The notes: generated by a model from the sequence alone, not told the origin. 64,000 nucleotides of DNA from Thamnaconus septentrionalis (GCA_009823395.1 CM020507.1:5336501-5400500); one strand, 5' to 3'. Counted from the first letter of the stretch, positions 20,306 through 34,092 are shown. Translations and numbers: made by a program.

Positions 20306-20836
20306 TTAAAGGTCCAGTGTGAAAAATGTATTAAAATGTATTGGTTAAAGCTTAATGTACTGCCCATAAAAAACATTGATAAAAGTGTAAAAGTGTTTTG
20401 TTTTTGTTTTTTAACCCATTTGTATGTATATATACATATACATATATATGTACACACGCACATACTGTATACATGTATATACATATATATGTATATGTAT
20501 ATATATATGTATAGATGTATGTACATACACAAATATATGTACTGTATAAATATGTATAAAAGAATATTCATATATCAAGGGTCTTGCTCCCAGTTAGCTG
20601 TCGTCTTACACCACCATATTTCTAAGGAAGGCTGGTGTAGACAATCCAGCTGCCTGACATCGTGTTTTATAATTAGGATGCTCTCACCCTCAAATAAACC
20701 AACGAAGAAGAAGAAGGTGGACAAGGTCTCCAGGTTTATGTGCGCAGGCCACCGTAGTTTACTGGAATATCGGGAGAAGGAGGGTGAGCGAAAGAGGGTT
20801 GCAATGCAAAACGTAACCACTTGATGTCGCTGTTTC
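20306..20836 (+). mobile_element. Non-autonomous inverted-repeat element (TTAAAGGTCCAGTGTG family), 3' end missing
   Basis: Starts TTAAAGGTCCAGTGTG, an end shared (inverted) with the copy at 60941-61071. Both copies hold the internal block AGTTAGCTG...CACCACCAT...AAGGA in the same orientation. The text near 20700-20830 (GGCCACCGTAGTTTACTGG, then GTAACCACTTGATGTC) resembles the usual right part of this fish family, but the terminal inverted repeat is absent. A TATG/ATAC-rich expansion fills 20420-20570. The TTAA end suggests a piggyBac-like target preference (inference). Confidence 0.55.
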
Positions 20837-21418
20837 TTCTCAAAATCTCCAAATATTCAACACTTAATAGCTCAGACTGCTGGGATGGACTCCAGGACCC
20901 CGACACCCGCCACATGCCTGGTTGACACATCACAGCGACTCAAAAGGCTAATCGCGAGCAGGGGGGAGGCGGGTAAGAGGGGTCGGGGAGGAAATAATTG
21001 GCATTCGTTATTCACCGTATCCCCCATCTTCTCCTCAGGAAACTTGTTATTTCGAAATGAGGAAGCAGTTGGCTAGACAGGCTTTAAAACCTCGAGTGAC
21101 TATAAATCACAGCCTGCGCTCAGAATCTGAGCTGCAGTCCTTAGGCAGAAGGTATAGCTTTAAAAACTAAAATAAAAACAGGGCTTCTCCACCACCGCCA
21201 CTTCCGGAGCCCTGAACAGTGGAAGATCGAAGTCTTCTGTCTTTTTTTTCCTGAGTTTTTGGGAATGGTGATGGTATTTGGGGACATTTACATGCAACTT
21301 TTGAAACTTTTTTTTCGTGAAAATGTGTAATCCTCAACCGAGTTTCCTTGCCTGTGAAATGCAGTTGTCACCGCTTGAAAGGTTTGTGCAGCACCTGTGA
21401 CTTGGAGCACTGAGCGGC

Positions 21419-21449
<31 letters not shown>

Positions 21450-21602
21450 ACATACACACACACAGACAGATATAGGCCCCTCACACTTGGTGCAGACACA
21501 CTACAGTGGGAGAAAACACTGTTACAATTTGCATCCCGTCTGCATGGCCACGGGGAAGCAAAAAAACTTAGCTGTGTATGTGTGTGTGTGTGTGTGTGTG
21601 TG
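21419..21602. repeat. (CA)n and (TG)n tracts facing each other
   Basis: CA tract 21419-21464 (with TA interruptions) and TG tract 21572-21602, about 107 bp apart. Together they could form a long imperfect inverted repeat. Confidence 0.9.
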
Positions 21603-21865
21603 CTCGTGTTGTACTTCAAAGGAAAAGTAGCCAAACAGATGCTACAAGCCCTCTACCATATGGCTCCATGTGTGTGTTTCTTTGGATTCGACAAGTTGTG
21701 GGTCGAGACTTTACGATCAATTCTTTCAAATGTGCAACAACAACAAAGCACAAGACGAATCCAAAATGTTAACGCAATATAAGACAACTCTGTTTAACGG
21801 TTGGCTTGTTTGGGGTTTTATGTCACAGCTGCACATCAGGGTTGGTGTTGTAAAGGCTTGACTCG

Positions 21866-21908
21866 GCAGGTTCCAGACAGTCGACGGCATCAATTGTCTG
21901 GAACCTGC
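21866..21908. repeat. Perfect 14-bp inverted repeat with 15-nt loop
   Basis: Left arm GCAGGTTCCAGACA at 21866-21879, right arm TGTCTGGAACCTGC at 21895-21908, extendable by a G-T and a C-G pair. No gene context. It could be a decayed transposon end or a structured RNA. Confidence 0.85.
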
Positions 21909-22078
21909 TGCTGCGGCGCTGTGACCATTTTCACTCCGGCAAGACACTGACCACACGGTGCCTGGGTCACAATTTCCCCAAATTGCACACACTATTTTGT
22001 ACATATCAAAACTCTCTTTTCTTTTCTTTTTTTAACTGTCACCTTCTGTCACCTTTTTCTTCTTCTTCTTCTTATTCC

Positions 22079-22343
22079 TCTACCATCTCAAAACCCACCT
22101 TTTTTAGCACTGCTTTTAACATCTGATTAATTGTCCTGTGTTGCTTGTCCTGTTATGTTACACTTCACCGTCTCCAATTTCTTTTAAATTTGTTTGATTC
22201 CTGTAATTTTATGCACCTCTACATTCAGATTTATTTTTTGTAGTTATGATTGTATTTACCGATTTTATCATTTTAATGTCCTTGTAAAGTATTTTTGAGT
22301 TTTCTTAAAAGCGCTATACAAATATAATGTATTATTATTATTA
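22079..22343 (+). mobile_element. L2/CR1-type LINE 3' end (truncated copy)
   Basis: Starts with a frame reading YHLKTHLF, like the end of L2-type ORF2, followed by a 3' UTR ending with CTTGTAAAGTATTTTTGAG, AAAAGCGCTATACAAATA and a (TTA)n tail. This tail layout is typical of fish L2-clade elements. Strongly 5' truncated. Confidence 0.65.
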
Positions 22344-23122
22344 CCATTTTCAACAGCAAATCTCAAACCAAACACACCAAACGCCACTGCATTCTACCAC
22401 AGTGTAGCTACTAGCATGTTGCTAAGCTAAACCGCTAACGCTAGCTTCTGCGGTCTTGACCACCACGGCAGGAGCTGAGGAATCCTGTTGACTAAAGTCG
22501 TCACCGCTGGAATCAATAAAAGAAGGACGAGCTCAGCGATGAGCTTGAGAATTGGAAGTGAAAAAGAAAAACCTTTGAAAGGGACGGAACGAGGATGAGG
22601 AGGAGCGTCCTGGTCCAACAGATCTCAAGTCACTTTGACGCACCAACTGACAGGCCAAACACCTCCTTGTCTCCGTCAGTGTCGCAGAGCTTGTTTTGTT
22701 CGTGATCTGCTGGCGTGGAATTCCCCACCGTCAGTCCACCTGTTGAGGAAGCGCTCCCAGCCAAAATCTGTTGCGGCGTCAGGAACACCATCACTTTCTG
22801 ATTCAATGGCGTCTTTTATCTTCCCCGGCGCTTTCTGAATTACAAAAGAAGACCTGACATCTTTTGTGGAGAATCAATAAGCTCCAGCTTACATCTGACA
22901 AAAACATCTAAGTGTTTCTTGTGATACACGTAATACAAAAGGAATGTGAAGAAATGAATTGGAGATGTAGTCGATGGCGCCTTTGTGTGAGGAACAGAAA
23001 GTTAGTCCAAAAACTTTGACTTTAGTTTAGTTTAGTTTTGCTTGGTGCATTGACAGCGATAAGATGTGACTCTGCAACATCAGAGGCTGCTGAGAGTTTG
23101 GCCTCCTCAAGTTACTATTTCT

Positions 23123-23124
<2 letters not shown>

Positions 23125-23180
<56 letters not shown>
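23125..23180. repeat. (ATC)n trinucleotide repeat
   Basis: About 18 ATC triplets. An antisense frame would encode poly-aspartate, but there is no sign of a gene. Confidence 0.96.
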
Positions 23181-23182
<2 letters not shown>

Positions 23183-26100
23183 GATGTGATGTGTGTGAAT
23201 GAACTCAATGATTGACAGAATGAATGAATGAACAAATGAATGAAAAGTTCGCCCACTGAATGCAACTAACAGGAAAAATGAGCAACACAAGACAGCTATC
23301 GCCTCATCGTAATTCTTACTTTAATAGCTTTTTTCTTTTTTTTAAACCTCCTCAGCCTGTAATTGGATTTAATCTTCCCTTGGTCCCCAAAACAAAACGA
23401 CTGCCACTTCTGTTTCAGCCAGGCTCATTATCTGACGTCTGCTGAGTAATTAATGAGGGGAATCATTGGTGCAGGGACATTCTGGCCATGTTTGGCATCA
23501 GGAGGTCGGGAATCAGTCTGCAGGCTGCTGAAACAACGCTGTTATAAACACCCAAAGAATAATGAATGAGAATAAAGAATTTGCATATTGTGATAAAACA
23601 AAAAATAAATATAATCACAAGGTGACAATAGAGACGTTTCCTGTTAAACATTTTTTTTCTATGATTACAGGGTCAGCACTGCCTCTCACCTGCTGCTCTG
23701 TAGTCTCACCCTGTCTCACCCTTCCTCCTCATCGCTGCCACCTTGCACTGCTCTTAATTGCCAATCAGGCCACTACACACATGTACACACCCACACCCAC
23801 ACACACACACACACCGTCTTGGTCTATTTGCTACAAACCACTTCCTGTCATCCCTGCCCTGCTAAATCACTGCTGGCTTTGCTGCCTCCAGATTCTCTGG
23901 CAGAGAATCGGAGCAAGACATCCTTTTATCTGCAACGCACCAACGCCTTCAATAGCATCTAATTAGGAAGGAGCCTTGTCGACAAAATCAAAACATACAG
24001 GATTTTTTTGTACCGACATGAATAGGAGCTAAACGTGTGTCCTCGGCAATCAGACTACATTGTAAAAGCATTAGGAGAGGCCCCGAGCAGTGCAGGGAAA
24101 CCTCCTGTTTGGGAATAATGGAAGGCTGATGATCCAAAAGTGATCTGGAGATGTGTGAGTTCCGCCCGGAGGCCAGATGACTGGATGACGTGGAGAGGAT
24201 GTTGGACAGGAAGTCTGGTTTGCTCAGCAGGACCAAGGCCAAGAGCTTCCCATCCATTCTCACACCTTTAGTTTTCCATCCTGGACTCCAGTGGAGCAGC
24301 CCAGAAAACAACACAATTAGCCCTCTGTCACTTATCTGCCCTCCATGACATCACAATAGAATGATTTTAAGGACAGTGCAGTGAGAGACGCCTTCTCTTC
24401 TTACTTCTTGAGTGATTCCTGGCTAGTCGGAGACCCAGATTGTTGTTACAAAACTATGGAAAATTTGATGTTGCATCAAAATGGAGCGCCTCTAAAATTT
24501 CTCAGAAAGACATTATTGGAAATTTGAAATGTTGATATGAATGAAGTAGCTGATAGAGACAGACGTGTCCGTTTTGAACTCGCGGTCATTTAATCTTTTG
24601 TGATTGGCTGTAATTATCCTAATGGTTGTGTAATACCGTGCTGCGGTTTTGGTGATTGCAGGAAAATTAGAGATGCAGGAAACATTTCAGGAGAAAACAA
24701 CCACATAATTTATATTTTTAGGTTTTATTCTGTTCAAGTTTTGTGATCCCTTCAAGGACTGACTAAATAATTACGCTGCAATATTTGTGCAGTTACAACA
24801 ACTTGATAAAAGAAAAGGGGGGGAAAATGTGCTGCTTGACAGATTATTTTTCCCCGAAATGTAATTTCAAAATAAATTAAATTACATGGAGCTTGCAATC
24901 TGGAAAAACTAGGGCAGAACTTTCTAAAAGAATTATATTCAATGGAAAGAGATCATTTTAGTCTGCCGCGTCCATCTCGCTGAGCTGCTCTGCATACGGT
25001 CCGAAACCAACACTTTTGGGTTGCAGCCAAAGAGGAAAACAAAAAAAGACTGCAAGTCTACACATGTGCGAATACCGAGACCTCAGCTGCCGTGTTCTCA
25101 ACGCAGTGTGTGAAAAAAAACAACCCAAGTCGTGCTTGACCTCCCCTGTGCCGCCGAGCCAGAAGCACAGATGCTACGTCCAGCCGTGTGGAAAACACAC
25201 AGGAGTGCCGGAACCCAGTGAGCCCGCCCACACTGCGCTGAGCTCAGCCCACGCTATTGGTGCGTGGCATCCCCAGCTGCAAAACACTCCAATATCAGGG
25301 GGAAACTTTAACCAATGCCCTTTATGATAAGGCAATATTGACTTTGCCTTTGTCCTGAGAGTAGCTGTGTTTGGATTGAATACCAGTGCCACCCGGTGCT
25401 ACACAAAACATCCCCATGGCACTAAGAAGGGATGAATATACAAACAAAATATATATTTTTGACAAAATTACACACAATACATACATACAATAAACACGCA
25501 GCTGGAGAAGCAGATGAATTGGGAAACAGAGACACTCGAGTTGACAGTCAAATCCACTGGAAGGAAGATGACAGTGCAACTTCTTTTCATGACCAAGAAG
25601 AAAAACCACCTGAGACCAAATCCAAAGCTGAAGCTCTTTCTTCCTTCCTCCTGCTACCAACAGGCGACAAGGTTGGATTATTCATTTATTTTTTAAAAGT
25701 TTGTTCCTTTCCCTCAGTTCATGCACCATCGTTAAGTGTCCTTGTCCTGATCCCCGCAGGCCAACATCGGAGTCACTTTACACAGCGACCAAAGTCACAA
25801 AGAAAAACAAAAGCTGAAGCAGCGAAGCCGCCGCTGCCGCCACAGCTGCCCTTCGAGGGTTCAGCTCAGAAAAGTCAACACTAGCAGAGCTGCCTGGATA
25901 GAAAAAGGTCAGCGAGAAAAAGGACAAAAAGAAGTCTTTTTCCACTGAGTTTTGTTTGTTTTTTTTTTTTTTAACTGAGATTATTAAACCGAGACACAGA
26001 GAAAACTACATCAACTCCCAGTGGCAGGAAGGAAAAAAAAACCCTGTCATAATCTAGAGAGGCACTCGTCACCATGGTCTCAAACAAACAAACAGAAGTT

Positions 26101-26282
26101 GAGCTGAGTTGAAAGCAGTTTGAAATATGTCACTTCTTGCACAATGGAAGAAAGAAAGAAATAGTGATTTATGCACGAAAGGGTTAGACAGACTCACAAG
26201 CTAATCTCTCTTTCTTTTGTTGTTTGAAATGAAAGAATGAACAAAATGAAAAATATAATATAGAGAATATAGAGAATGTATG

Positions 26283-26404
<122 letters not shown>

Positions 26405-27784
26405 TATGGTGTATGGAAACATGATAATCCTGATTTAGATATTTGTTGGCCATTCAGTGGCTCCATCAGCAGACACTCACATTAGTCAGTGAAATTGGTC
26501 GAGTAACAATGTAGTGAGAATTTTTCATCATCGTGATACACCAGTCAAAGTTAAAAACAGAAAAACCGCACAAGCCAAGGCTGAAAGCACCTTAAAAACA
26601 GGTTGAAAAAAGGGGGGAGATGTGAGAGGTAATCTTCAGAATGCTGTGCTGCCATCGTATGAGCACTTTTGGAGAAATCTGGGCCATGCTGACTAAAAGC
26701 ACTAGCACAGCTCAATGCAAAAAAAAAAAATCTAATAAAACAGCGTGAGACTCTCCTCCGCCCTGTTTTCTTTGTGTCTCCTCTTCTCTCTGTGTTCTGT
26801 TCAATGAAAACACCCTCCTCTCTGCTTTCTTTCATTCCCTCCCTCTAGATTCTGCTCCTATAAAGCTAACGCTGCAAAAGAACAACACCTGAAACACTGA
26901 CTGACCACGGCGAAACAACATCAAGCCAAAGAATTAAAAAAAAAAAAAAAAAACACGACAGGAAGTCGCTAACGTAACTAGTCATTGTGCCGACTGTGCG
27001 GCCAAGTTGGTGTAGAATCTGTTAGCGTGTGATGAGGGGGACAGACTCCGCCCACTTTTATACATGTTTTTATATACGCTATTTTTATACTACGGTCATG
27101 CATTTTACTTCACTGTTCTGTTGTTCAAATAGCTGGCTGATGTATTTATTTGTCTAGATACGGTCTTGGTTGAGGAGTACTGGACAAAATTTTGTGGTGC
27201 AATGTACAATGACATAAACGATACTGTAAGATTGTAAAAATGGTTAGATCAGCCAATGATTCCTGGGAGCTGCACTGCTTCTGCCCACCACTCCCTCAGG
27301 AGATGATGGGACTTATGTGGAGGACAAATTTCGCATCCTTCGGGATGTGACAGTCACTCGGACTTTAACATTGACAATAACGTCTTCTAATCTGATTAAT
27401 CTTCAATAGCAGAAACTCACTTAATCCAGAGCAATTTTGCTGAGCCAATTCTGGACAAGTCTCGCTAACCGATTCCCGCCAAAACACTTGTCACCAACGG
27501 CCAATGAAAAATAGCCACTGGGATGCAGGAAACAGCGGTGACATCAGAGCAACGGGGGCAAACAGCGGAGGAAAAAAAAAAATCCAGCCTGTGAAAATTG
27601 TGTTTCTCCAGCAGTCGGCGCGATGATGTGGTTCAGGGTTAAAAAGGGGTGACAAATGAGGCTTCAGTCGCTCGACAGAGGTCTCATTCCATTTACTTTC
27701 AGAGCTCATTTGTTGCAAATGAGTGTGGCTGTTAGCGCCACCATCTGGTCACGATCTTTTTCTTCCAGCATACATTTTTCTTTT

Positions 27785-27816
<32 letters not shown>

Positions 27817-28329
27817 TCAAGAATGTGTCTGTAAAAGGACAAGATGTTATTTACTGGTGGGTTTTGCTGTCCAAGGACAATGTGACCTCAGCATCATTGT
27901 GACAGTCCAGAGTTGAGGTCATTAGATGATTTGATCCTTGGATAAATTCAGCCGCATTATTTTTGCCAAAGAAAATCTTTCAGAAGGCCACAATCATTAA
28001 CGCGGACTTAAAGTCCAAAGTGTTCTCTAAAGTTGAAAGTGCATCTAAAATAACAATGTGCCAATGAGTTGCCCTGATGCACTGATTCCAATCGACCCTT
28101 CTCAATCTTTCTCCAGCACCAAGGTTGATTAGTGCTAATCTGAAGCTCCACACTGTGTTGATTAAAGATCTTCTTCTACACTCTGGATGTTGAACATGTT
28201 GAAATTGGGCAACCCCAAAATACCTTCCCCCAAGAAATTTGCAGCTACAGTTTACAATATCAATGTTGTGCATAATAAGGCACCGGAAGCATCGCTGGTG
28301 CTCCGTGCAGCTGGTTCCTCTCAGCCATC

Positions 28330-28500
28330 AGCCCGCTTCGCTCTCTTCCTCCTCCTCCTCCTCCTCCTCCTCTCCAAATCAGCAAACCAACACCCCTCCC
28401 CCTCCTCTCCTGTCCTCCCCCCCTCCTCCCTCCTCCGCGGTGCCTACGTCAGCGCATCAAATACGCACGGACTCGCCCGGAACGCTCCACTCGCTCTCCT
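28330..28500 (+). promoter_or_regulatory. npffr2: Probable npffr2 promoter: pyrimidine-rich tract and CRE-like site
   Basis: A (CTC)n-rich stretch at 28345-28375 and a polypyrimidine region are followed by GCCTACGTCAGCGC near 28440-28455, which holds a CRE-like TACGTCA. CG dinucleotides rise sharply against the flanks, as in a CpG-type promoter. No TATA box seen. Assignment to npffr2 rests on position and strand with the donor at 28781. Confidence 0.45.
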
Positions 28501-28780
28501 AGCAGCCCGGCGAGTGCCGCAAGTGTAGCGCTGCGCGTCCGCACCGCCGACGAGACGCCAGTGAACATCGCCGAGCTGACGGAGACTCACCCTTAACTTT
28601 TCTTATTTATTCTTTTTTTTTTTTTTTTTTAATTTTTAAAAAAATGGTCATTATCTTTAATTGACTCGCTCTGGTGCTCTGCGTTTTTGAACGTTCTACT
28701 CATGCCTGAATCAGAGAAAAGTGGATCTTTAAAACTTTCCTTTCAGCAGAACACGTCCGGCAGATTGATTTGAATCAAAG
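28501..28780 (+). other. npffr2: Probable non-coding first exon of npffr2 (start approximate)
   Basis: GC-rich start, then AT-rich, ending AATCAAAG|GTAAGA, a strong donor after 28780. The next acceptor in this direction with a receptor exon is at 34085. It contains two small upstream ORFs: a 6-codon one near 28643 and a 23-codon one at 28702-28773 (MPESEKSGSL...). Mammalian NPFFR2 genes also have 5' non-coding exons. The transcription start is inferred. Confidence 0.45.
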
Positions 28781-28880
28781 GTAAGATTAATGTTTTCTAT
28801 GCACTGTGACATCAGTGTAGAATTGACATAAATTAGTGTTAGATAAATTAAATGCAAAGGGTGTGGCGAATCAAAAATTC

Positions 28881-28957
<77 letters not shown>

Positions 28958-31900
28958 GTTTGATTTGTTTTTTTTGAACAAATCAATGGTTCTTTAATCA
29001 GCTGCTTGTTTTACGCGTCCTACGCTTTTCGGGGCTTGGGCTCTTCTCTCTGGCGTCCATCCATCCTTCCTTCAATCCATCCCTCCATCCCTCCATCCTT
29101 GCATCTATCCATCCATCCCGCTTCCGTGCGCTCCTCTCCTTGCGGACACAGACCCCGCTTTGTCCGGGGGAGCGCTCAGTCATGCGTGCACCTCGTGGCT
29201 CATTCAGCTTCTCAAGTTGCCTTTCCATATTGCAGCCTCGTGCGTAAAACCAAAACAAAAACAAAAAACCCAAGAAAATCCGGAGGAGCCGCGCGCGTAA
29301 CCGGTTTCCTTGCGGCGCGCAATTTTGGCACATCCAGCCCCTGACGGCTCCTCCTGCAGTGACACGCACGCCCCGACACACGCGCTGGTGGGAGCAGCGA
29401 GTGCGGGGCTTCACCGGTGGTTGGGGGTGCAGACCAGCTGACCAGTCACAGCTGCACTGAAATAATCCGAGGAAAGCAAAGCGCAGCCTGTGTCGTCACC
29501 GAGGGGGATATGGGCTACAATTAGCCTCTGCGCGCCTCCTGTGGCCGCTTCCATTATACGGTCATGCATACAGTATTTCAAGGCAAACTGGGAGAAGGAG
29601 CCACCGCCCACTGGGAGGGACAGTGACCCAGTGCCTGGGAGCCCAACAATAGCAGCTCTGATGGGATCTGTAATCTTGACCCTATTGGTTCCAACATCGC
29701 GCTTAATTACATATGAAAAATAACAGTGTGAGATGAGTGACAGAGTGTCTCACCCTCAGTGGGACCCCCCTCCACACAGTGACCTGCTAATCAGGCTGCA
29801 CATGTACCACGACATCAGGCCAAGTTACATAATTGGGAAGATTTGAATTGTAATTGCCCGCTGATTCGTCCTGTTGCTGGGGGCAAAGTTGGAAGTTTGT
29901 CTCATTAATATTGGTGAGCATGTTTTTGTTGGTTAATGAACCTGAAATGACGAGGTGTGTGATAGCTCCCTGTCGAGACCAATTTGGTTTAGAGGACAGT
30001 GTCTAAAGCTTGGTCTGAAAAATGATACAATTAGGTGGAAAAAATTACAAAAGTTCATCTTGTGTATTTAAACCATCTTCAAATGAAAGTAATTTGAACT
30101 TTTATGCAGGATCAGTAAAAGGCCAGAATTCAATGTCTTGGAGTTATAGTCTTGGCCAGTATGTCATAGTTTAGCAGAGTTCCATTATACTTTTGGTTCA
30201 TGAAAGGTTTTCATGCGCAGGAAGGAACCCCCCCCCCCCCCCCCCTCATTCAGGGATCGGCTCATAACAGTTCAGTCATTGCACACACAGAAACGAGCTA
30301 TCTGAAATCAAAATGTCAAGGATGTGAGATGACATCCCATTTAACATGTCACTCTCACAAGGTTGGAGACATCTCATGATGTCATGCAGCAAGGTGGCTC
30401 TGCAATTAAAAACACCATATTTCACATCTTGTCAGGCACTTGGATGGATTTGTGTGAACCAGAAGTTCCTGACTGAAACCTGCATTGACTGTGAAAATGT
30501 TCTTCTTTTTTTAATCTCCTTAATTTTCAGCCTACGTGGCGTAACATGTAAACTTCCAAAAAAAAGGGTGCTGCAGCCAACCATCAAAAGACGGCTGGTT
30601 GGAGGCCACCAGTCACTGGGATGAATTCATGTCTGGAATTCATCTGGAATGGATTCAGGGTGAAGGAAGTTTCACGCTGAAGGAAGTTTCACTGTAGGTG
30701 CTGCACCGTTTCTAACATCTCCAGATTCAACCTATAGTTGGAAACAGCAGGTTCAAGCTACAAGCAATGGCTTTAACGTTCATCTGTGTTCAAATGCGAC
30801 AGAAGCAAATGCCTTGGCTCCTGTCAAGGGCCCTATTACAAAAGAGAATGAGCGAGAAAGCAGCAAAAGCCCATCAGCATGAAAGGTCATATATAAATGC
30901 ATGTGTGCTCTGTGGGTGGGCGAGTGTGTTCTGAGCGTCTCGGTGGTCCAGTGGGCAGCCAGCTGAAGGTTCAGTGGTTCAGATGGTGGTGGTGGGGGGT
31001 GGACACGACCTCCAGCCAGCATCCGACACCCACTACCCCATTGAATTGCTCCAAAGTCTGACGCACGCCAACACTGGCAGACAACGTTCATCATCTGGGA
31101 TTTATTTCTGTCTTTATTTATTGGTTCATTTATTTGCGTTGGAGCGCAGCGGCGCTGGCAGAATTGCAACGTTGCCCACGAGGGTCTCCAGGCGTAAGAA
31201 AAAGGTACAGGGTCAACTCCAGAAATACTGAAAATCGATGGGGACAAAACTGAACAGGGTAAATTGTCCGGGATCCAGCAGGGCGCTTTTGGGGGGAAAA
31301 TAGATAAATAAAAAATCAGCGGTTAATTGGAGAGGTTCTCAAAATTCTTGGCTGTAAAAAGGATGTTAAGCAGGAGCTGCACAGATTCGGATCCAAATGC
31401 GAGTGACATAACCACGAAAGGGCTTATTGTTCAAACGCCTTTAGATGCACTGCTCATTAGTTTTGCATCAACATTTGGGCAGATGGCATGCAACGTGAAC
31501 CAAGCCGCTAAAAGGCTCGTGGCTCTGCCGTCTGATTTTGATTCTGGAAAAGTCCCAAAGACTTTCCGCAAAGCTCGGCCTTATGAGAACCCAAAGGGCC
31601 CGTTGGCAGCTCTCTTGGCGGCGATGACTCCAGTGCAGAAGACTCACTCATCACAGAGAATCAGAGTGAGCAGAAATCAACAGGTGAAGACCAGCTCCGC
31701 CCACTCTGATTGTGACACCTCAAATAGTTGTGAAAAGTGTGTGAAGAGAGGGGAAGCAATTATTTTTTCCTTTTTTTCAATGGAGCGATTTGTTTGTTTT
31801 TTGTGATCAACAGCGTGACTTGTATTGTGTGTTCATAGCTGAGCAGTAGTAGGGGCGAGGCAGTGAACGAGTCCACAAAGACGAGGAATCCTGACTCACG

Positions 31901-34085
31901 CGTGAGTAAAAAGAGCCTTGAACGATCATGAATCGACTTTCAGAGCTTTTTTTAATTCACGAATAGAAGTTCAGAGAAACATCACACAAGTCTTTCCTCC
32001 TCTGGCTCTGGCAGGAGTTTCATATTGTTGGATAAAACAACAAAATGTTGTCTCTCGCTCCAGAGCGAGAGAGCGCCGTCACCAACTGTCTCCACTTGCA
32101 GTGAAAAACCTGATCAGACTGTTGAATAGCCACTCCCCTCCACCACCTCTCCATGAACAGCTATTTACCAGATGGATGTGTGAAACTCAGTGTGCAGCTT
32201 CAGTTTAATCCAGAAGGTCTTTTTTCTCAGCATCTTTAAGAACGTGTTTTCACACCAGTGCTTTGACCTGGGGGTAATGTGTGTGTGTGTGGTGGGGTTT
32301 GGGGGTGGTGGGGTGGGGTGGGGGTTGACTAGCTTGGTTTGAATTCAGCCTTTGAATTCAGCCTTTTCACAGCGTCGCTGTGCCGTCAAACTTCAAACCA
32401 CACGAACGGTTGGGTTGGTTTGTTGTGCTGCAAGTGCAGCAATCAAACTCAGCCTCGGACTGAGACGGTCTCGTTCAAGGTGGAACTTGTTTGTGGCTCG
32501 ACCGCGATCTGCTCTTTGCTGGAGGAGAATCAGCTTCCACAGCCTGAGACAGTGTGAATAACGATCAGTGTTATTGTCACTGCATTGTTGTGATGTGGCT
32601 GCTGTTGTTGTTGTAGGTGCTATATGTGCGCTCTCGCCTCCTTCACAGCCGACGCTTGGTTCGAGGCCAGTGAAGGGGGTGAAACTCTCACCTGGCCTTT
32701 TTTCCCCTCCCCTTTCTCAGTATATATTGCTTGGCTTGACATTTTGCCTGGATGAAAATTAAAACCCAGAGAGGTTGAGACTCATCCTGTCTGCCGCCTC
32801 ATCGACTGCTGCGGGAAAAAAAAACTCTATGTGTGAAAGGTAGAAAAAAAAAGAAACAACCGGAGAAGCGCCGGTGCGAATTCAACATTGCACGTGAACT
32901 CCAGAGCTGTTCGTCACCATCCGCACATTCACGCATCCTTTCCTGCCTTGCCGGCTGGAGGGCAGATCGGCGAGCTGTGCATCGACGTGCGAGCGGCGAC
33001 GCCCACCGACTGCTGATGGCCTCCGAGTGATCCAGTCACTCTGCCGAGAACAGGCGCTCAGCACACCCGCTGGTCCCCCCCCGACCCGAGTTCAGCCTAG
33101 CTTGAAAGCACATGAGGTTTCCAGAGGAGCTGATGGGACGCCCTGCCACTGATTAGAACCCACCCAACCGTCTGACCAACCACAAGACAGCACTTGGTGC
33201 ACATGGCACCGTCGACTACATCTCCCAAAATGCACCAGGTCTCGGTGACCCAAGAAAAGATTCCCAAGTTTTCACATTAACGGTTTACTTCAAAAAGTCC
33301 TGTTTATAAATAATTGATGGGCTTTTGTTATTAGCTTGAAAGTTTGATCTTTTATTGATGGAGTAATGTTGTTATTTTTTTTATTAACCTGACGGCTAAA
33401 GTATAACGTCGACGTGGCCCCTTGCTGAGAATCAACTCCACAGTCCTGGTTTATCACAATGCCGAATGCTGAGCAAACCAAAACACACAACAACGTGGAC
33501 CACTAGGTGTAAAGCAGCCTGGAGCTCTTGCCGTTTCTGCGTATCCAACAATTCTCAAGCGGCGTTTCAGAATCCCAGCAGTCAAACTAATTTTCTCTGG
33601 TAAAGCCTGAGTAAGATGGCCATTATCCCACAGTACAAACACACCTGCGCTATGTAGAGGCGGACAAAGGCTGCCCGAGGCAAACCCTGTCAGTGAAATG
33701 GAACACCACCAATAAACAGCCTGCAAAGTTCACTTTTTAGAAAAATGACTTTGTTCAGACATATGATTAAATAGTTCTTACTTCCCAGACAATTCTCGGC
33801 GAGCAGGTCTTGGCTTTGTCAGAGACGCCTGTGACGTGTCAGCCGGCAGGTTTTGACAGCTGGTGTTTTGGTTTTCCAGATACAACCACGTCTCACTTGC
33901 AGTTGCTTGCTGAAAAAAAGAATCATTTTCAGAAGATGTGATGGTAGCCTGAGAGGATTTAACATAGAAAAAGTGAGATTTCTTTCTTTAAAATCTCCTT
34001 GACAAGCCTTCAGCTTTCTAAAACCAATGAAAGCAGATCCAATCCTTGCATCTCTTTCTTTTTCTTCCTTTTTTTTCCTTCTCAG
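28781..34085 (+). other. Probable first intron of npffr2, no other gene seen
   Basis: Contains (AAT)n at 28881-28957, a C17-type tract near 30228-30245 and a tandem copy of GAAGGAAGTTTCAC near 30663-30693. The longest open frame (31327-31806, 159 codons) has no recognisable domain. CG-richer sequence at 32880-33070 with CACGTGAA could be an alternative upstream exon or promoter, unproven. Confidence 0.45.
28881..28957. repeat. (AAT)n trinucleotide repeat
   Basis: About 25 AAT triplets just inside the probable first intron of npffr2. Confidence 0.96.
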
Positions 34086-34092
34086 GTTCAAA

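Noticed and set aside
23027..23290. Poly-aspartate protein on the minus strand
   Set aside because: Arises from the (ATC)n repeat; no other coding evidence.
31327..31806. 159-codon plus-strand open frame in the first npffr2 intron
   Set aside because: No recognisable family, no supporting splice sites; length is possible by chance in 64 kb.
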